A stretch of 64,000 nt of DNA from Pseudomonas palleroniana. GTDB taxonomy: Bacteria; Pseudomonadota; Gammaproteobacteria; Pseudomonadales; Pseudomonadaceae. The notes beneath the pieces are model-generated. The model had not been told where the DNA came from. It worked only from the letters and a program-made list of their open reading frames with translations, and did no database searches. The position numbers and the translations under genes were made by a program. Positions 24,681-34,151 of this stretch are shown here, piece by piece (position 1 is the stretch's first letter; each line of letters opens with the position of its first letter). Location of the stretch: positions 43,007-107,006 of the forward strand of contig NZ_PYWX01000090.1 of the NCBI RefSeq assembly GCF_003031675.1, in the 5' to 3' direction.

Positions 24681-27066
24681 AGGCCAGTTCAGTCTCCTGC
24701 GTCTTCACAGCGCTCAACTGGCGCATCTGCTCACACCCCCACAACACCCGCTCCGGTGTCGCCGGCGCATCGATCTGCGGCTGATGGCGATAATCACCCA
24801 GGCTCGCCACGGCATCCTTGATCGCACACCACGAGGCAATCCCGAGCATAAATGGCGGCTCACCCACGGCCTTGGAGTGGAACACCGTGTCCTCCGGGTT
24901 CTTGCGGTTTTCCACCAGCTTCACCCGCAGGTCCAGGGGCATGTCGGCCACCGCCGGGATCTTGTAGCTCGCCGGGCCGTTGGTCATCAATTTGCCCTTG
25001 TTGTTCCACACCAGCTCCTCCATGGTCAGCCAGCCCATGCCCTGGATAAAGCCGCCTTCCACCTGGCCGATGTCGATAGCGGGGTTCAACGAGGCCCCCA
25101 CGTCGTGAAGGATGTCGGTGCGCAGCATCTTGTATTCGCCGGTCAGGGTGTCGACGATCACCTCACAGCAGGCCGCGCCGAATGCGAAGTAGTAGAACGG
25201 CCGGCCGCGCGCCTGGCTGCGGTCGTAGAAGATTTTCGGAGTCTTGTAGAACCCGGTGCTCGACAGCGACACCTGGGCGAAGTACGCCTGCTGGATCAGC
25301 GCCTCGAAGGTCAGGATCTGATCGCGCACCCGCACATGGCCGTTGTGGAAGGCCACATCCGCTTCGCTGACGTCGTATTTGCGCGCCGCAAATTCCACCA
25401 GGCGTTGCTTGATGGTTTCGGCCGCGTTCTGCGCGGCCTTGCCGTTCAGGTCGGCACCGCTGGAAGCCGCCGTCGGTGAGGTATTGGGCACCTTGTCGGT
25501 GTTGGTGGCGGTTATCTGCACACGGCCGATATCCACTTGGAACACTTCGGCCACCACTTGCGCGACCTTGGTGTTCAAGCCCTGGCCCATCTCGGTGCCG
25601 CCATGGTTCAAGTGGATGCTGCCGTCGGTGTAGATGTGGATCAGCGCACCGGCCTGGTTGAGAAAGCTGGCGGTGAACGAAATGCCGAATTTCACCGGTG
25701 TCAGCGCCAGGCCTTTTTTCAGGATCGGGCTGTGGGCGTTGTACAGCCGTATCGCTTCGCGGCGTTCGGCGTATTGGCTGCTGGCCTCAAGTTCGGCGGT
25801 CATTTCTTCGAGCATGTTGTGCTCGACGGTCTGGTAGTAATGGGTGACGTTGCGCTCGGTCTTGCCATAGTAGTTGGCCTTGCGCACGGCCAGCGGGTCC
25901 AGCGCCAGGTGGCGGGCGATGGCGTCCATCACCTCCTCGATGGCGACCATGCCTTGCGGGCCGCCGAAGCCGCGATAGGCGGTATTGGAGGCAGTGTTGG
26001 TCTTGCAGCGGTGGCCGTTGACCGTGGCATCGCCCAGGTAATAGGCGTTGTCGGCGTGGAACATGGCGCGATCGACAATCGAGTTGGACAGGTCCGGCGA
26101 ACAGCCGCAGTTCCCCGCCAGTTCCAGGTTGATTCCCTGCAAGCGGCCACTGTCATCAAAGCCCACGTCGTATTCGATGTAGAAGGGGTGACGCTTGCCG
26201 GTCATCAGCATGTCTTCCACACGCTGCAGGCGCATCTTGGTCGGCTGGCCGGTCAGGCGCGCGACCACCGCGCACAGGCACGCCGGGCTGGCGGCCTGGG
26301 TTTCCTTGCCACCGAAACCACCGCCCATGCGGCGCATGTCGACGACGATTTTGTTCATCGACACGTCCAACACCTCCGCCACCAGCTTTTGCACTTCGGT
26401 GGGGTTTTGCGTGGAACAGTAGACGATCATGCCGCCGTCTTCGGTAGGCATGACCGATGAGATCTGGGTTTCGAGGTAGAAATGTTCCTGGCCGCCGATA
26501 TGCAACGTGCCCTGCAGGCGGTTTTTCGCAGTGGCCAGCGCGCCTGCCGAATCACCCCGTTGATGGGTGTGGCTGTCGAGCACGAAATGCTGTTTGCGAA
26601 ACGCTTCGACCACGTCCAGCACCGGCTCCAGGTCTTCGTATTCGATGACTGCCGCCATCGCCGCCTTGCGGGCGGTCTCCAGATCGCGGGCGGCGACGGC
26701 CAGGACCACCTGGCCGACGAACTGCACCGTATCGATCGCCAGCAGGGGGTCGCCGGGCATCAGCGGGCCGATGTCTTTGAGGCCCGGTACGTCTTCGTGA
26801 GTGATGACGATACGCACACCGTCAAAGGCGTAGCAGGGGGCGGTGTCGATGCTCAGAATCCTGGCGTGGGCACGGTCGGACATGCGCGCGTACAGGTGCA
26901 ACTGGTTGGGGAATTCCAGGCGGTCATCGATGTACTGCGCCTCGCCGCTGACGTGTTTGGCGGCGCTGTCGTGCTTGACGCTGCGGCCAACTCCGGAGGT
27001 GAGGTCCTGGGCAAACAGCTCGGCGAGTTCGGCCTGGGTTTTAACGACGGCGTGATGGTTAGACAT
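24679..27066 (-). CDS. xdhB: Xanthine dehydrogenase molybdenum subunit XdhB
   Basis: The 795-residue large subunit carries the molybdopterin active site that hydroxylates hypoxanthine and xanthine. It shows the family sequences GRSVKHDSAAKHVSGEAQYIDD at the N terminus, MGGGFGGKETQ for cofactor contact, AYRGFGGPQGM (active-site Arg), GTEMGQGLNTKVAQV and KAVGEPPFMLG with the catalytic Glu. It overlaps the xdhA stop by eight bases. The 795-residue length is normal for bacterial XdhB. Confidence 0.95.
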   Translation of the reverse strand: MSNHHAVVKTQAELAELFAQDLTSGVGRSVKHDSAAKHVSGEAQYIDDRLEFPNQLHLYARMSDRAHARILSIDTAPCYAFDGVRIVITHEDVPGLKDIGPLMPGDPLLAIDTVQFVGQVVLAVAARDLETARKAAMAAVIEYEDLEPVLDVVEAFRKQHFVLDSHTHQRGDSAGALATAKNRLQGTLHIGGQEHFYLETQISSVMPTEDGGMIVYCSTQNPTEVQKLVAEVLDVSMNKIVVDMRRMGGGFGGKETQAASPACLCAVVARLTGQPTKMRLQRVEDMLMTGKRHPFYIEYDVGFDDSGRLQGINLELAGNCGCSPDLSNSIVDRAMFHADNAYYLGDATVNGHRCKTNTASNTAYRGFGGPQGMVAIEEVMDAIARHLALDPLAVRKANYYGKTERNVTHYYQTVEHNMLEEMTAELEASSQYAERREAIRLYNAHSPILKKGLALTPVKFGISFTASFLNQAGALIHIYTDGSIHLNHGGTEMGQGLNTKVAQVVAEVFQVDIGRVQITATNTDKVPNTSPTAASSGADLNGKAAQNAAETIKQRLVEFAARKYDVSEADVAFHNGHVRVRDQILTFEALIQQAYFAQVSLSSTGFYKTPKIFYDRSQARGRPFYYFAFGAACCEVIVDTLTGEYKMLRTDILHDVGASLNPAIDIGQVEGGFIQGMGWLTMEELVWNNKGKLMTNGPASYKIPAVADMPLDLRVKLVENRKNPEDTVFHSKAVGEPPFMLGIASWCAIKDAVASLGDYRHQPQIDAPATPERVLWGCEQMRQLSAVKTQETELA

Positions 27067-28507
27067 ATGCGGTCACCCGAGTCTCGATGTGCGGCGTTTG
27101 CAGTTCGATGAAGTATTTGCGCAGCAGGTTCTGGGCGCTGAGCAGGCGGTATTCCTTACTGGCGCGGAAGTCCGAGAGCGGGGTGAAATCCTCGGCCAGG
27201 GCGGCACAGGCTTTTTCCACGGTGGCGGCATTCCAGGTGGCGCCGACCAACATCGCTTCGCAGCTTTTCGCCCGCTTGGGCGTGGCGGCCATGCCGCCGA
27301 ACGCGATGCGGGCCTGGCTGATCACTCCGTTGTCGAGCTTGAGATTGAAGGCGGCGCAGACGGCGGAAATATCATCGTCCAGGCGCTTGGACACCTTGTA
27401 GGCACGAAACAGCGTGTGGCCCTTGGGCACGATGATTTTCTCGATGAATTCGCTGTCCTGGCGGGCAGTGACGCGATAGTCGATGAAGTAATCTTCCAGG
27501 GCCAGGGTGCGACGGGTTTCACCCTTGCACAACACGATCTGCGCGCCCAGTGCGATCAGCAGCGGGGGTGAATCGCCGATTGGCGAGGCATTGCCGATAT
27601 TGCCGCCCAGGGTGCCCTGGTTGCGGATCTGCAAGGACGCGAAGCGGTGCAGCAGCTCACCGAAGTCCGGGTACTCATGGTGCAGCGCGCTATAACAATC
27701 GGACAACGCGGTGGCCGCGCCGATTTCCAGGCGATCGTCGAACGACTCGATACGCTTCATCTCTTCAATGTTGCCGACATAAATCATCACCGGCAGGGTG
27801 CGGTGGAACTGGGTGACTTCCAGCGCCAGGTCGGTACCGCCGGCCAGCAGGCGGGCTTGCGGATACGCGTCGTAGAGGTCGGCCAGGTCAGCCACGGTCA
27901 GCGGCACCAGGCAGCGTTTGTCGCCGCTGTTGAGTTCAGCGGTTTGCGTAGGCGCGATGGCTTTGAGGCGGGCGATGGTCTCGGCTTGGCGGCTGTCGAA
28001 CTGATCCGCGGGTTTGTTGCAGCACGCCTGCTCGGCGGCGGCCAGGATCGGGCGGTAGCCGGTGCACCGGCACAGGTTGCCGGCCAGGGCTTCATGGGCT
28101 TTCTGGCTGTCGGGCGCATCGCTGTTCTTTTGCAGCGCGAACAACGACATCACAAAACCTGGGGTGCAAAAGCCGCATTGCGAGCCATGGCACTCGACCA
28201 TGGCCTGTTGCACGCTGTGCAGTTGGCCTTGGTGCTTGAGGTCTTCTACGCTGATCAGTTGCTTGCCGTGCAGTGACGAAACAAAGGTCAGGCATGAGTT
28301 GAGGCTGCGATAACGGATCTGCTCGGCACCTTGAGCATCGGTATGCAGTTCGCCGACCACCACGGTGCAGGCACCGCAGTCGCCACTGGCGCAGCCTTCC
28401 TTAGTACCGGATTTGCCCAAATGCTCACGCAAATAGTTGAGCACGGTCAGGTTGGGGTCCAGGGCGTGCTCGCTACGGAGTTCCTGGTTGAGTAAAAACT
28501 GGATCAC
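27059..28507 (-). CDS. xdhA: Xanthine dehydrogenase iron-sulfur/FAD subunit XdhA
   Basis: The 482-residue small subunit carries two [2Fe-2S] clusters and FAD and passes electrons from the Mo site to NAD. The first cluster sits in GCASGDCGACTVVVG, the second in CGFCTPGF and CRCTGY; the FAD domain has LLAGGTDLALEVTQ and LGGNIGNASPIGDSPP. The start is GTG (28507); GAGG lies six bases upstream. It is divergent from the GntR gene at 28788, with 280 bases of shared control region, and is the first gene of the xdhA-xdhB-xdhC-guaD operon. Confidence 0.94.
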   Translation of the reverse strand: MIQFLLNQELRSEHALDPNLTVLNYLREHLGKSGTKEGCASGDCGACTVVVGELHTDAQGAEQIRYRSLNSCLTFVSSLHGKQLISVEDLKHQGQLHSVQQAMVECHGSQCGFCTPGFVMSLFALQKNSDAPDSQKAHEALAGNLCRCTGYRPILAAAEQACCNKPADQFDSRQAETIARLKAIAPTQTAELNSGDKRCLVPLTVADLADLYDAYPQARLLAGGTDLALEVTQFHRTLPVMIYVGNIEEMKRIESFDDRLEIGAATALSDCYSALHHEYPDFGELLHRFASLQIRNQGTLGGNIGNASPIGDSPPLLIALGAQIVLCKGETRRTLALEDYFIDYRVTARQDSEFIEKIIVPKGHTLFRAYKVSKRLDDDISAVCAAFNLKLDNGVISQARIAFGGMAATPKRAKSCEAMLVGATWNAATVEKACAALAEDFTPLSDFRASKEYRLLSAQNLLRKYFIELQTPHIETRVTAYV

Positions 28508-28575
28508 GGAAGGCCTCGCAGACTCATTATTGTTGTTAACCGCTTTGCGCCGAATCTAGTCATGTCTGACTTTTC

Positions 28576-28618
28576 GGTCAATGATTTTCTGACCAGAAGG
28601 TCAAGAAACTTCGGTCAC
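28576..28618. promoter_or_regulatory. Cluster of GGTCA half-sites, candidate GntR operator before xdhA
   Basis: GGTCA at 28576-28580 and TGACC at 28590-28594 form an inverted pair with a nine-base spacer. Two more GGTCA elements follow at 28599 and 28613, giving a repeated spacing. The site lies between xdhA and the divergent GntR gene and is the most plausible target of that regulator. It is a visual pattern only. Confidence 0.45.
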
Positions 28619-28787
28619 AACACTTTCAATTATGGTCCAATCTTCTGGGACCGGTGTTTTTCGGGGCTTGTGGGCTTTGAGGCTTGCGTGTTTCATGCCA
28701 AATTCGCCTTGGTGGACATAGCGCCATCAATGGGCCAATGCGCTACACTGCCGCGCTTGTATTGACAGAAGATTCTGAAGGGAAAAC

Positions 28788-29447
28788 ATGACGTTCAAGG
28801 CGCCGGACAGTCTCGCCGAGCAAATTGCTCACCACCTCGCCGAACGTATCATTCGCGGCGATCTCAAGCCTGGGGAGCGAATCCAGGAACAGAAAGTCAC
28901 GCTGGCGCTCAATGTCAGCCGTGGTTCCGTGCGCGAAGCCTTGCTGATCCTCGAACGCCGTCATCTCATCGCGATCCTGCCGCGCCGTGGCGCACACGTC
29001 ACCGAACTCACCGCGCACAAGGTGCAGAGCCTGTGCACGCTGATGGGCGAAATGTACATCCTGCTCGGCAATGCGGTCGCCGAAGGCTGGCAGACCCAGG
29101 CCGACATGGCGCCATTCCTGCAAATCCAGCAACGCCTGGAGGGCAGTTATGCGCGGGGGGACATCCGCGCCTTCGTCGAAGAAAGCTTCAATGTGATGCG
29201 TGCCGCGTACCCGTTTGCGAACAACCCGTACCTGCAGGAAACCGTCGAAAACCTGCAACCGGCGATGAACCGTGCGTATTACCTGGCCCTGGATCAGCGC
29301 AAGGCGTCCATGAGTGAATACCTGGCGCTGTTCGAGCAATTGCTCGCCGCAGTGCTGGCGCGTGATCTGGTACAGATTCGCCTGGTGTTGTCGGCCTACT
29401 GCCAGCGCAGCAGCTCGCTGGTGATCGCTGCGTTGGCGGACGCCTAA
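28788..29447 (+). CDS. GntR-family (FadR/FCD) transcriptional regulator, probable xdh regulator
   Basis: The 219-residue protein has a winged helix-turn-helix (LNVSRGSVREALLILERRHLI near residue 45) and an FCD-type ligand domain. It is divergent from xdhA across a region with GGTCA half-sites, which points to purine-responsive control of the xdh operon and of itself. The stop at 29447 is two bases before the GTG of smc, so transcription of this gene probably continues into smc. Confidence 0.88.
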   Translation: MTFKAPDSLAEQIAHHLAERIIRGDLKPGERIQEQKVTLALNVSRGSVREALLILERRHLIAILPRRGAHVTELTAHKVQSLCTLMGEMYILLGNAVAEGWQTQADMAPFLQIQQRLEGSYARGDIRAFVEESFNVMRAAYPFANNPYLQETVENLQPAMNRAYYLALDQRKASMSEYLALFEQLLAAVLARDLVQIRLVLSAYCQRSSSLVIAALADA

Positions 29448-29449
29448 GC

Positions 29450-32400
29450 GTGCGGCTCAAGTGCATCAAGTTGGCGGGGTTCAAATCCTTCGTCGACCCG
29501 ACCACGGTGAACTTCCCCAGTAATATGGCGGCGGTGGTCGGGCCCAATGGTTGCGGCAAGTCGAACATCATCGACGCCGTCCGTTGGGTGATGGGCGAGA
29601 GCTCCGCGAAGAACTTGCGCGGCGAGTCGATGACCGACGTCATCTTCAATGGCTCCACCAGCCGCAAGCCGGTGAGCCAGGCCAGTATCGAGCTGGTGTT
29701 CGACAACTCCGACGGCACCCTGATCGGCGAGTATGCGGCCTATGCGGAAATCTCCATCCGCCGCAAAGTGACCCGCGACAGCCAGAACAGTTACTTCCTC
29801 AACGGCACCAAATGCCGGCGCCGCGACATTACCGATATCTTCCTCGGCACGGGCCTGGGCCCGCGCAGCTACTCGATCATCGAACAGGGCATGATCTCCA
29901 AGCTGATCGAAGCCAAGCCTGAAGACTTGCGTAACTTTATCGAGGAAGCGGCCGGCATCTCCAAGTACAAGGAGCGCCGCCGCGAGACCGAAAACCGTAT
30001 CCGCCGCACCCATGAAAACCTCGCCCGCCTGACCGACCTGCGCGAAGAGCTGGAGCGCCAGTTGGAGCGCCTGCACCGCCAGGCCCAGGCCGCCGAGAAG
30101 TATCAGGAATACAAGGGCGAGGAGCGCCAGCTCAAGGCGCAACTCTCGGCCCTGCGTTGGCAGGCGTTGAATGACCAGGTCGGCCAGCGCGAAGCGATCA
30201 TCGGCACCCAGGAGATCAGCTTCGAAGCCCTGGTGGCCGAACAGCGTAACGCCGACGCCAGCATCGAACGCCTGCGTGACGGGCACCATGACCTGTCCGA
30301 GCGCTTCAATCTGGTGCAAGGCCGGTTTTATTCGGTGGGCGGTGATATCGCCCGCGTCGAGCAGAGCATCCAGCATGGCCAGCAGCGTCTGCGCCAATTG
30401 CAGGACGACCTGAAGGAAGCCGAACGGGCGCGCCTGGAGACCGAATCGCACCTGGGACATGACCGTACCTTGCTGCTGACCCTCGGCGAAGAGCTGGACA
30501 TGCTCACCCCCGAGCAGGAAATCACCAGCGCCGCCGCCGAAGAAGCCGCCGCGGCCCTGGAAGAGTCCGAAACCACCATGCATGGCTGGCAGGAACAGTG
30601 GGATGCGTTCAACCTGAAGTCCGCCGAGCCGCGCCGCCAGGCCGAGGTCCAGCAGTCACGCATCCAGCAACTGGAAGCCAGTATGGAGCGCCTGGCCGAG
30701 CGCCAGCGCCGGATGCAGGAAGAGCGCGCCTTGCTTGCCGCCGACCCGGAAGACGCGGCGATCATGGAGCTCAGCGAGCAACTGGCTGAAAGCGAAATGA
30801 CCCTGGAAGAGCTGGAGGCCAGCGAAGAACAACAGGTGGAGCGCCTGGAGCAACTGCGCCAGCAACTGCAACAGGCGACCCAGGCCCAGCAGCAGGCACA
30901 GGGCGATCTACAGCGGCTCAACGGTCGTCTGGCGTCCCTTGAAGCCCTGCAGCAAGCCGCGCTGGATCCGGGCACCGGTACTGCCGAGTGGCTGCGCGAG
31001 CAACATCTGGCCGAGCGCCCGCGCCTGGCTGAAGGCTTGAAGGTTGAAGCGGGTTGGGAGCTGGCGGTGGAAACCGTGCTCGGCGCCGACCTGCAAGCCG
31101 TACTGGTCGATGATTTCGGCGGCTTCGACCTGGCCGGTTTCGCCCAGGGCGATCTGCGTTTGCTCAGCCCGGCAGCCGATGGCGTGCGTGTGCCGGGCAG
31201 TTTGTTGGATAAGGTTGAGGCGGCGATTGATCTGGCGCCCTGGCTGGGCCAGGTCAAACCGGTGGACTCCCTGGAGCAGGCCCTTGCCTTGCGTGGTCAG
31301 TTGGCGGCCGGCGAAAGCCTGATCAGTCGCGACGGTTACTGGGTCGGTCGCCACTTCCTGCGCGTGCGCCGCGCCAGTGAAGCGCAGAGCGGCGTTCTGG
31401 CCCGTGGTCAGGAGATCGTCAACCTGATCGCCGAGCGTGAAGAGCGCGAAGCCACCCTGGAAAGCCTTGAAACCGAATTGCAAACCCTGCGCGCCACCCA
31501 GCGCCAACAGGAGACCGGCCGCGAGCATTTACGCCGTCTGTTGCAGGATGAAGCGCGCCAGCAAGGCGAGTTGAAAGCCCAGCTCTCGGCGAGCAAAGCC
31601 AAGGCGGAGCAACTGACCCTGCGCCGCACCCGCCTTGATGAAGAAGTGGCCGAGATTGGCGAGCAGCGTGCCCTGGAGCACGAGCAGATCGGCGAAGCGC
31701 GCCTGCAATTGCAGGAGGCGCTCGACAGCATGGCACTCGACACCGAGCAGCGCGAACTGCTGCTGGCCCAGCGCGACAGCCTGCGCGAACGCCTCGACCG
31801 CGTGCGCCAGGAAGCGCGGCAGCACAAGGACCACGCGCACCAACTGGCGGTTCGCCTCGGCTCCTTGCGCACCCAGCACGATGCCACGCGCCAGGCCCTT
31901 GAGCGCCTGGAGATGCAGTCCGAACGGCTCACCGAAAAACGCGAGCAACTGAGCCTCAACCTGGAGGAGGGCGAAGCCCCGCTGGAAGAGTTGCGGCTCA
32001 AGCTCGAAGAGTTGCTCGACAAACGCATGAGCGTTGACGAAGAACTCAAGACCGCCCAGATCGCCCTGGAGGACGCCGACCGCGAGCTGCGCGATGCGGA
32101 AAAACGTCGGACCCAGGCCGAGCAGCAATCCCAGCTGATCCGCAGCCAGCTCGAACAGCAGCGCATGGAATGGCAAGCCCTGACCGTGCGCCGCAAGGCC
32201 CTGCAAGATCAACTATTGGAAGATGGCTACGACCTGCACGGCGTGCTCAACACCCTGGACGCCCAGGCCAACGAAAAAGACGCCGAAGAAGAGCTCGAGC
32301 GCATTGCCGCACGTATTCAAAGGCTCGGTGCGATCAACCTCGCGGCCATCGATGAGTATCAGCAGCAGTCCGAGCGTAAACGTTATCTGGATGCCCAGGA

Positions 32401-32938
32401 TGCCGATCTGGTCGAGGCCCTGGACACGCTGGAAAACGTGATCCGCAAGATCGACAAGGAAACCCGCAACCGCTTCAAAGATACCTTTGATCAGATTAAT
32501 GGCGGTTTACAGGCCTTATTCCCGAAAGTTTTCGGTGGTGGCAGCGCTTACTTGGAACTGACGGGCGAAGATCTACTCGATACAGGGGTGACGATCATGG
32601 CGCGGCCTCCGGGCAAGAAGAACAGCACCATCCATTTGTTGTCCGGTGGCGAAAAGGCCCTGACGGCATTGGCCCTGGTGTTTGCCATCTTCAAGTTGAA
32701 TCCGGCGCCGTTCTGCATGCTCGATGAGGTTGATGCCCCGCTGGATGACGCTAACGTGGGACGTTACGCCCGACTGGTTAAAGAGATGTCGCAGACGGTG
32801 CAGTTCATCTATATCACCCACAACAAGATCGCCATGGAAATGGCGGATCAATTGATGGGGGTGACGATGCACGAACCCGGGTGTTCTCGCTTGGTGGCCG
32901 TGGATGTGGAAGAAGCGATGGCGATGGTGGAATCTTAA
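29450..32938 (+). CDS. smc: Chromosome segregation protein SMC
   Basis: The 1162-residue ATPase forms V-shaped dimers with a long coiled coil and compacts the chromosome. Walker A is GPNGCGKS at 31-38, the N-terminal domain has GLGPRSYSIIEQGMISKLIEAKPEDLR, and long glutamate/glutamine/arginine-rich coiled coils surround a hinge at about residues 500-660. The C-terminal head has LLSGGEKALTALALVF (signature) and FCMLDEVDAPLDDANV (Walker B). The start is GTG, two bases after the preceding regulator. Length is normal. Confidence 0.97.
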   Translation: MRLKCIKLAGFKSFVDPTTVNFPSNMAAVVGPNGCGKSNIIDAVRWVMGESSAKNLRGESMTDVIFNGSTSRKPVSQASIELVFDNSDGTLIGEYAAYAEISIRRKVTRDSQNSYFLNGTKCRRRDITDIFLGTGLGPRSYSIIEQGMISKLIEAKPEDLRNFIEEAAGISKYKERRRETENRIRRTHENLARLTDLREELERQLERLHRQAQAAEKYQEYKGEERQLKAQLSALRWQALNDQVGQREAIIGTQEISFEALVAEQRNADASIERLRDGHHDLSERFNLVQGRFYSVGGDIARVEQSIQHGQQRLRQLQDDLKEAERARLETESHLGHDRTLLLTLGEELDMLTPEQEITSAAAEEAAAALEESETTMHGWQEQWDAFNLKSAEPRRQAEVQQSRIQQLEASMERLAERQRRMQEERALLAADPEDAAIMELSEQLAESEMTLEELEASEEQQVERLEQLRQQLQQATQAQQQAQGDLQRLNGRLASLEALQQAALDPGTGTAEWLREQHLAERPRLAEGLKVEAGWELAVETVLGADLQAVLVDDFGGFDLAGFAQGDLRLLSPAADGVRVPGSLLDKVEAAIDLAPWLGQVKPVDSLEQALALRGQLAAGESLISRDGYWVGRHFLRVRRASEAQSGVLARGQEIVNLIAEREEREATLESLETELQTLRATQRQQETGREHLRRLLQDEARQQGELKAQLSASKAKAEQLTLRRTRLDEEVAEIGEQRALEHEQIGEARLQLQEALDSMALDTEQRELLLAQRDSLRERLDRVRQEARQHKDHAHQLAVRLGSLRTQHDATRQALERLEMQSERLTEKREQLSLNLEEGEAPLEELRLKLEELLDKRMSVDEELKTAQIALEDADRELRDAEKRRTQAEQQSQLIRSQLEQQRMEWQALTVRRKALQDQLLEDGYDLHGVLNTLDAQANEKDAEEELERIAARIQRLGAINLAAIDEYQQQSERKRYLDAQDADLVEALDTLENVIRKIDKETRNRFKDTFDQINGGLQALFPKVFGGGSAYLELTGEDLLDTGVTIMARPPGKKNSTIHLLSGGEKALTALALVFAIFKLNPAPFCMLDEVDAPLDDANVGRYARLVKEMSQTVQFIYITHNKIAMEMADQLMGVTMHEPGCSRLVAVDVEEAMAMVES

Positions 32939-33197
32939 ACCTCGTCATGAGGGATAATTCTTAGCGCTGCGTGGGATGATTTACCGGTCTGGCGAAAGTG
33001 GCAAATGGACATATTTGTTCAAGGCATTTTGACAGACGGTGTAAAGTTATCTTTGGTCGTGCTAGTTTAATGTCAATTTTTCGTATGCGTGGGCAAAACG
33101 TCAGTCAGAACATAGAGTTGGCGCCACGTTTTAAAGCGGTTTGCACGTTGCTAAGCCCCTTATTTTTCAGCATTTTTTATTAGAGGCACGGGATTAC

Positions 33198-34064
33198 ATG
33201 GAAATCGGTCTGCGCGAGTGGCTGATCGTCATCGGCATTATTGTCATTGCCGGTATTCTTTTTGATGGCTGGCGCCGCATGCGCGGTGGCAAGGGCAAGC
33301 TCAAGTTCCGTCTGGACCGCAATCTGTCCAATTTGCCTGACGACGACGGCAACGCCGAGCTGCTGGGGCCGCCCCGTGTGCTGGATACCCATAAAGAGCC
33401 GCAGCTGGACGAGCACGACCTGCCGTCGATGAGTGCGCCGGTGCGTGAGGCCCGCGAGCCATCTTCCAAGCGCGGCAAGCGCAACGCCGCCGCGGTCGCC
33501 GAGCCGCATCAGGGCGACCTGAACCTCGATGTCGACGATGGCCCGAGCTTCAGCAGCCGTGACGGCGATTTCCCGGATGAGACTGCGACCAAAAGCAGTG
33601 CTCCACGCCAGTCGGTCAACGATCAGCCGGCCGCTGAGGAAGTCTTGGTGATCAGCGTGATCTGCCGTGACGCTGCTGGCTTCAAAGGCCCGGCGCTGTT
33701 GCAGAACATCCTGGAAAGCGGCCTGCGTTTTGGCGAGATGGATATTTTCCACCGTCACGAAAGCATGGCCGGTAATGGCGAAGTGCTGTTTTCCATGGCC
33801 AATGCCGTCAAGCCAGGCACCTTTGATCTGGACGATATCGACCTGTTCAGCACTCCGGCGGTGAGTTTCTTCCTCGGTTTGCCAGGCCCGCGTCATCCGA
33901 AACAAGCGTTCGACGTGATGGTGGCTGCGGCGCGCAAGCTGTCCCAGGAACTCAACGGCGAGCTCAAGGATGACCAGCGCAGCGTTCTGACGGCCCAGAC
34001 CATCGAGCACTACCGTCAGCGCATCGTCGAGTTCGAGCGTCGCGCCCTGACACAGAAGCGCTGA
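33198..34064 (+). CDS. zipA: Cell division protein ZipA
   Basis: The 288-residue protein anchors FtsZ to the inner membrane. It has an N-terminal membrane helix (LIVIGIIVIAGILFDGW), a charged and low-complexity linker to about residue 150, and a C-terminal FtsZ-binding domain (VISVICRDAAGFKGPALLQ to the end). The start at 33198 (MEIGLREW) has AGAGG upstream; the longer reading from 33141 has no family similarity. It lies between smc and ligA, the usual pseudomonad order. Confidence 0.95.
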   Translation: MEIGLREWLIVIGIIVIAGILFDGWRRMRGGKGKLKFRLDRNLSNLPDDDGNAELLGPPRVLDTHKEPQLDEHDLPSMSAPVREAREPSSKRGKRNAAAVAEPHQGDLNLDVDDGPSFSSRDGDFPDETATKSSAPRQSVNDQPAAEEVLVISVICRDAAGFKGPALLQNILESGLRFGEMDIFHRHESMAGNGEVLFSMANAVKPGTFDLDDIDLFSTPAVSFFLGLPGPRHPKQAFDVMVAAARKLSQELNGELKDDQRSVLTAQTIEHYRQRIVEFERRALTQKR

Positions 34065-34110
34065 GGTCCGATCTTAAGCGTTGCCTGTAGAATCCGTGCA
34101 CTAACATATT

Positions 34111-34135
34111 GAGCAGCTTCGGCTGCTCTTTTGCT
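34111..34135 (+). terminator. Rho-independent terminator after zipA
   Basis: GAGCAGC-TTCG-GCTGCTC forms a perfect seven-base stem with a stable UUCG loop and is followed by TTTTGCTT. It lies 47 bases after the zipA stop and about 17 before the ligA start. Read-through would be needed for co-transcription of ligA. Confidence 0.85.
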
Positions 34136-34151
34136 TTATGAGAGAACACCC

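Noticed and set aside
28562..28765. Short plus-strand frame between xdhA and the GntR gene
   Set aside because: It covers the candidate operator region, has no ribosome site and no family features.
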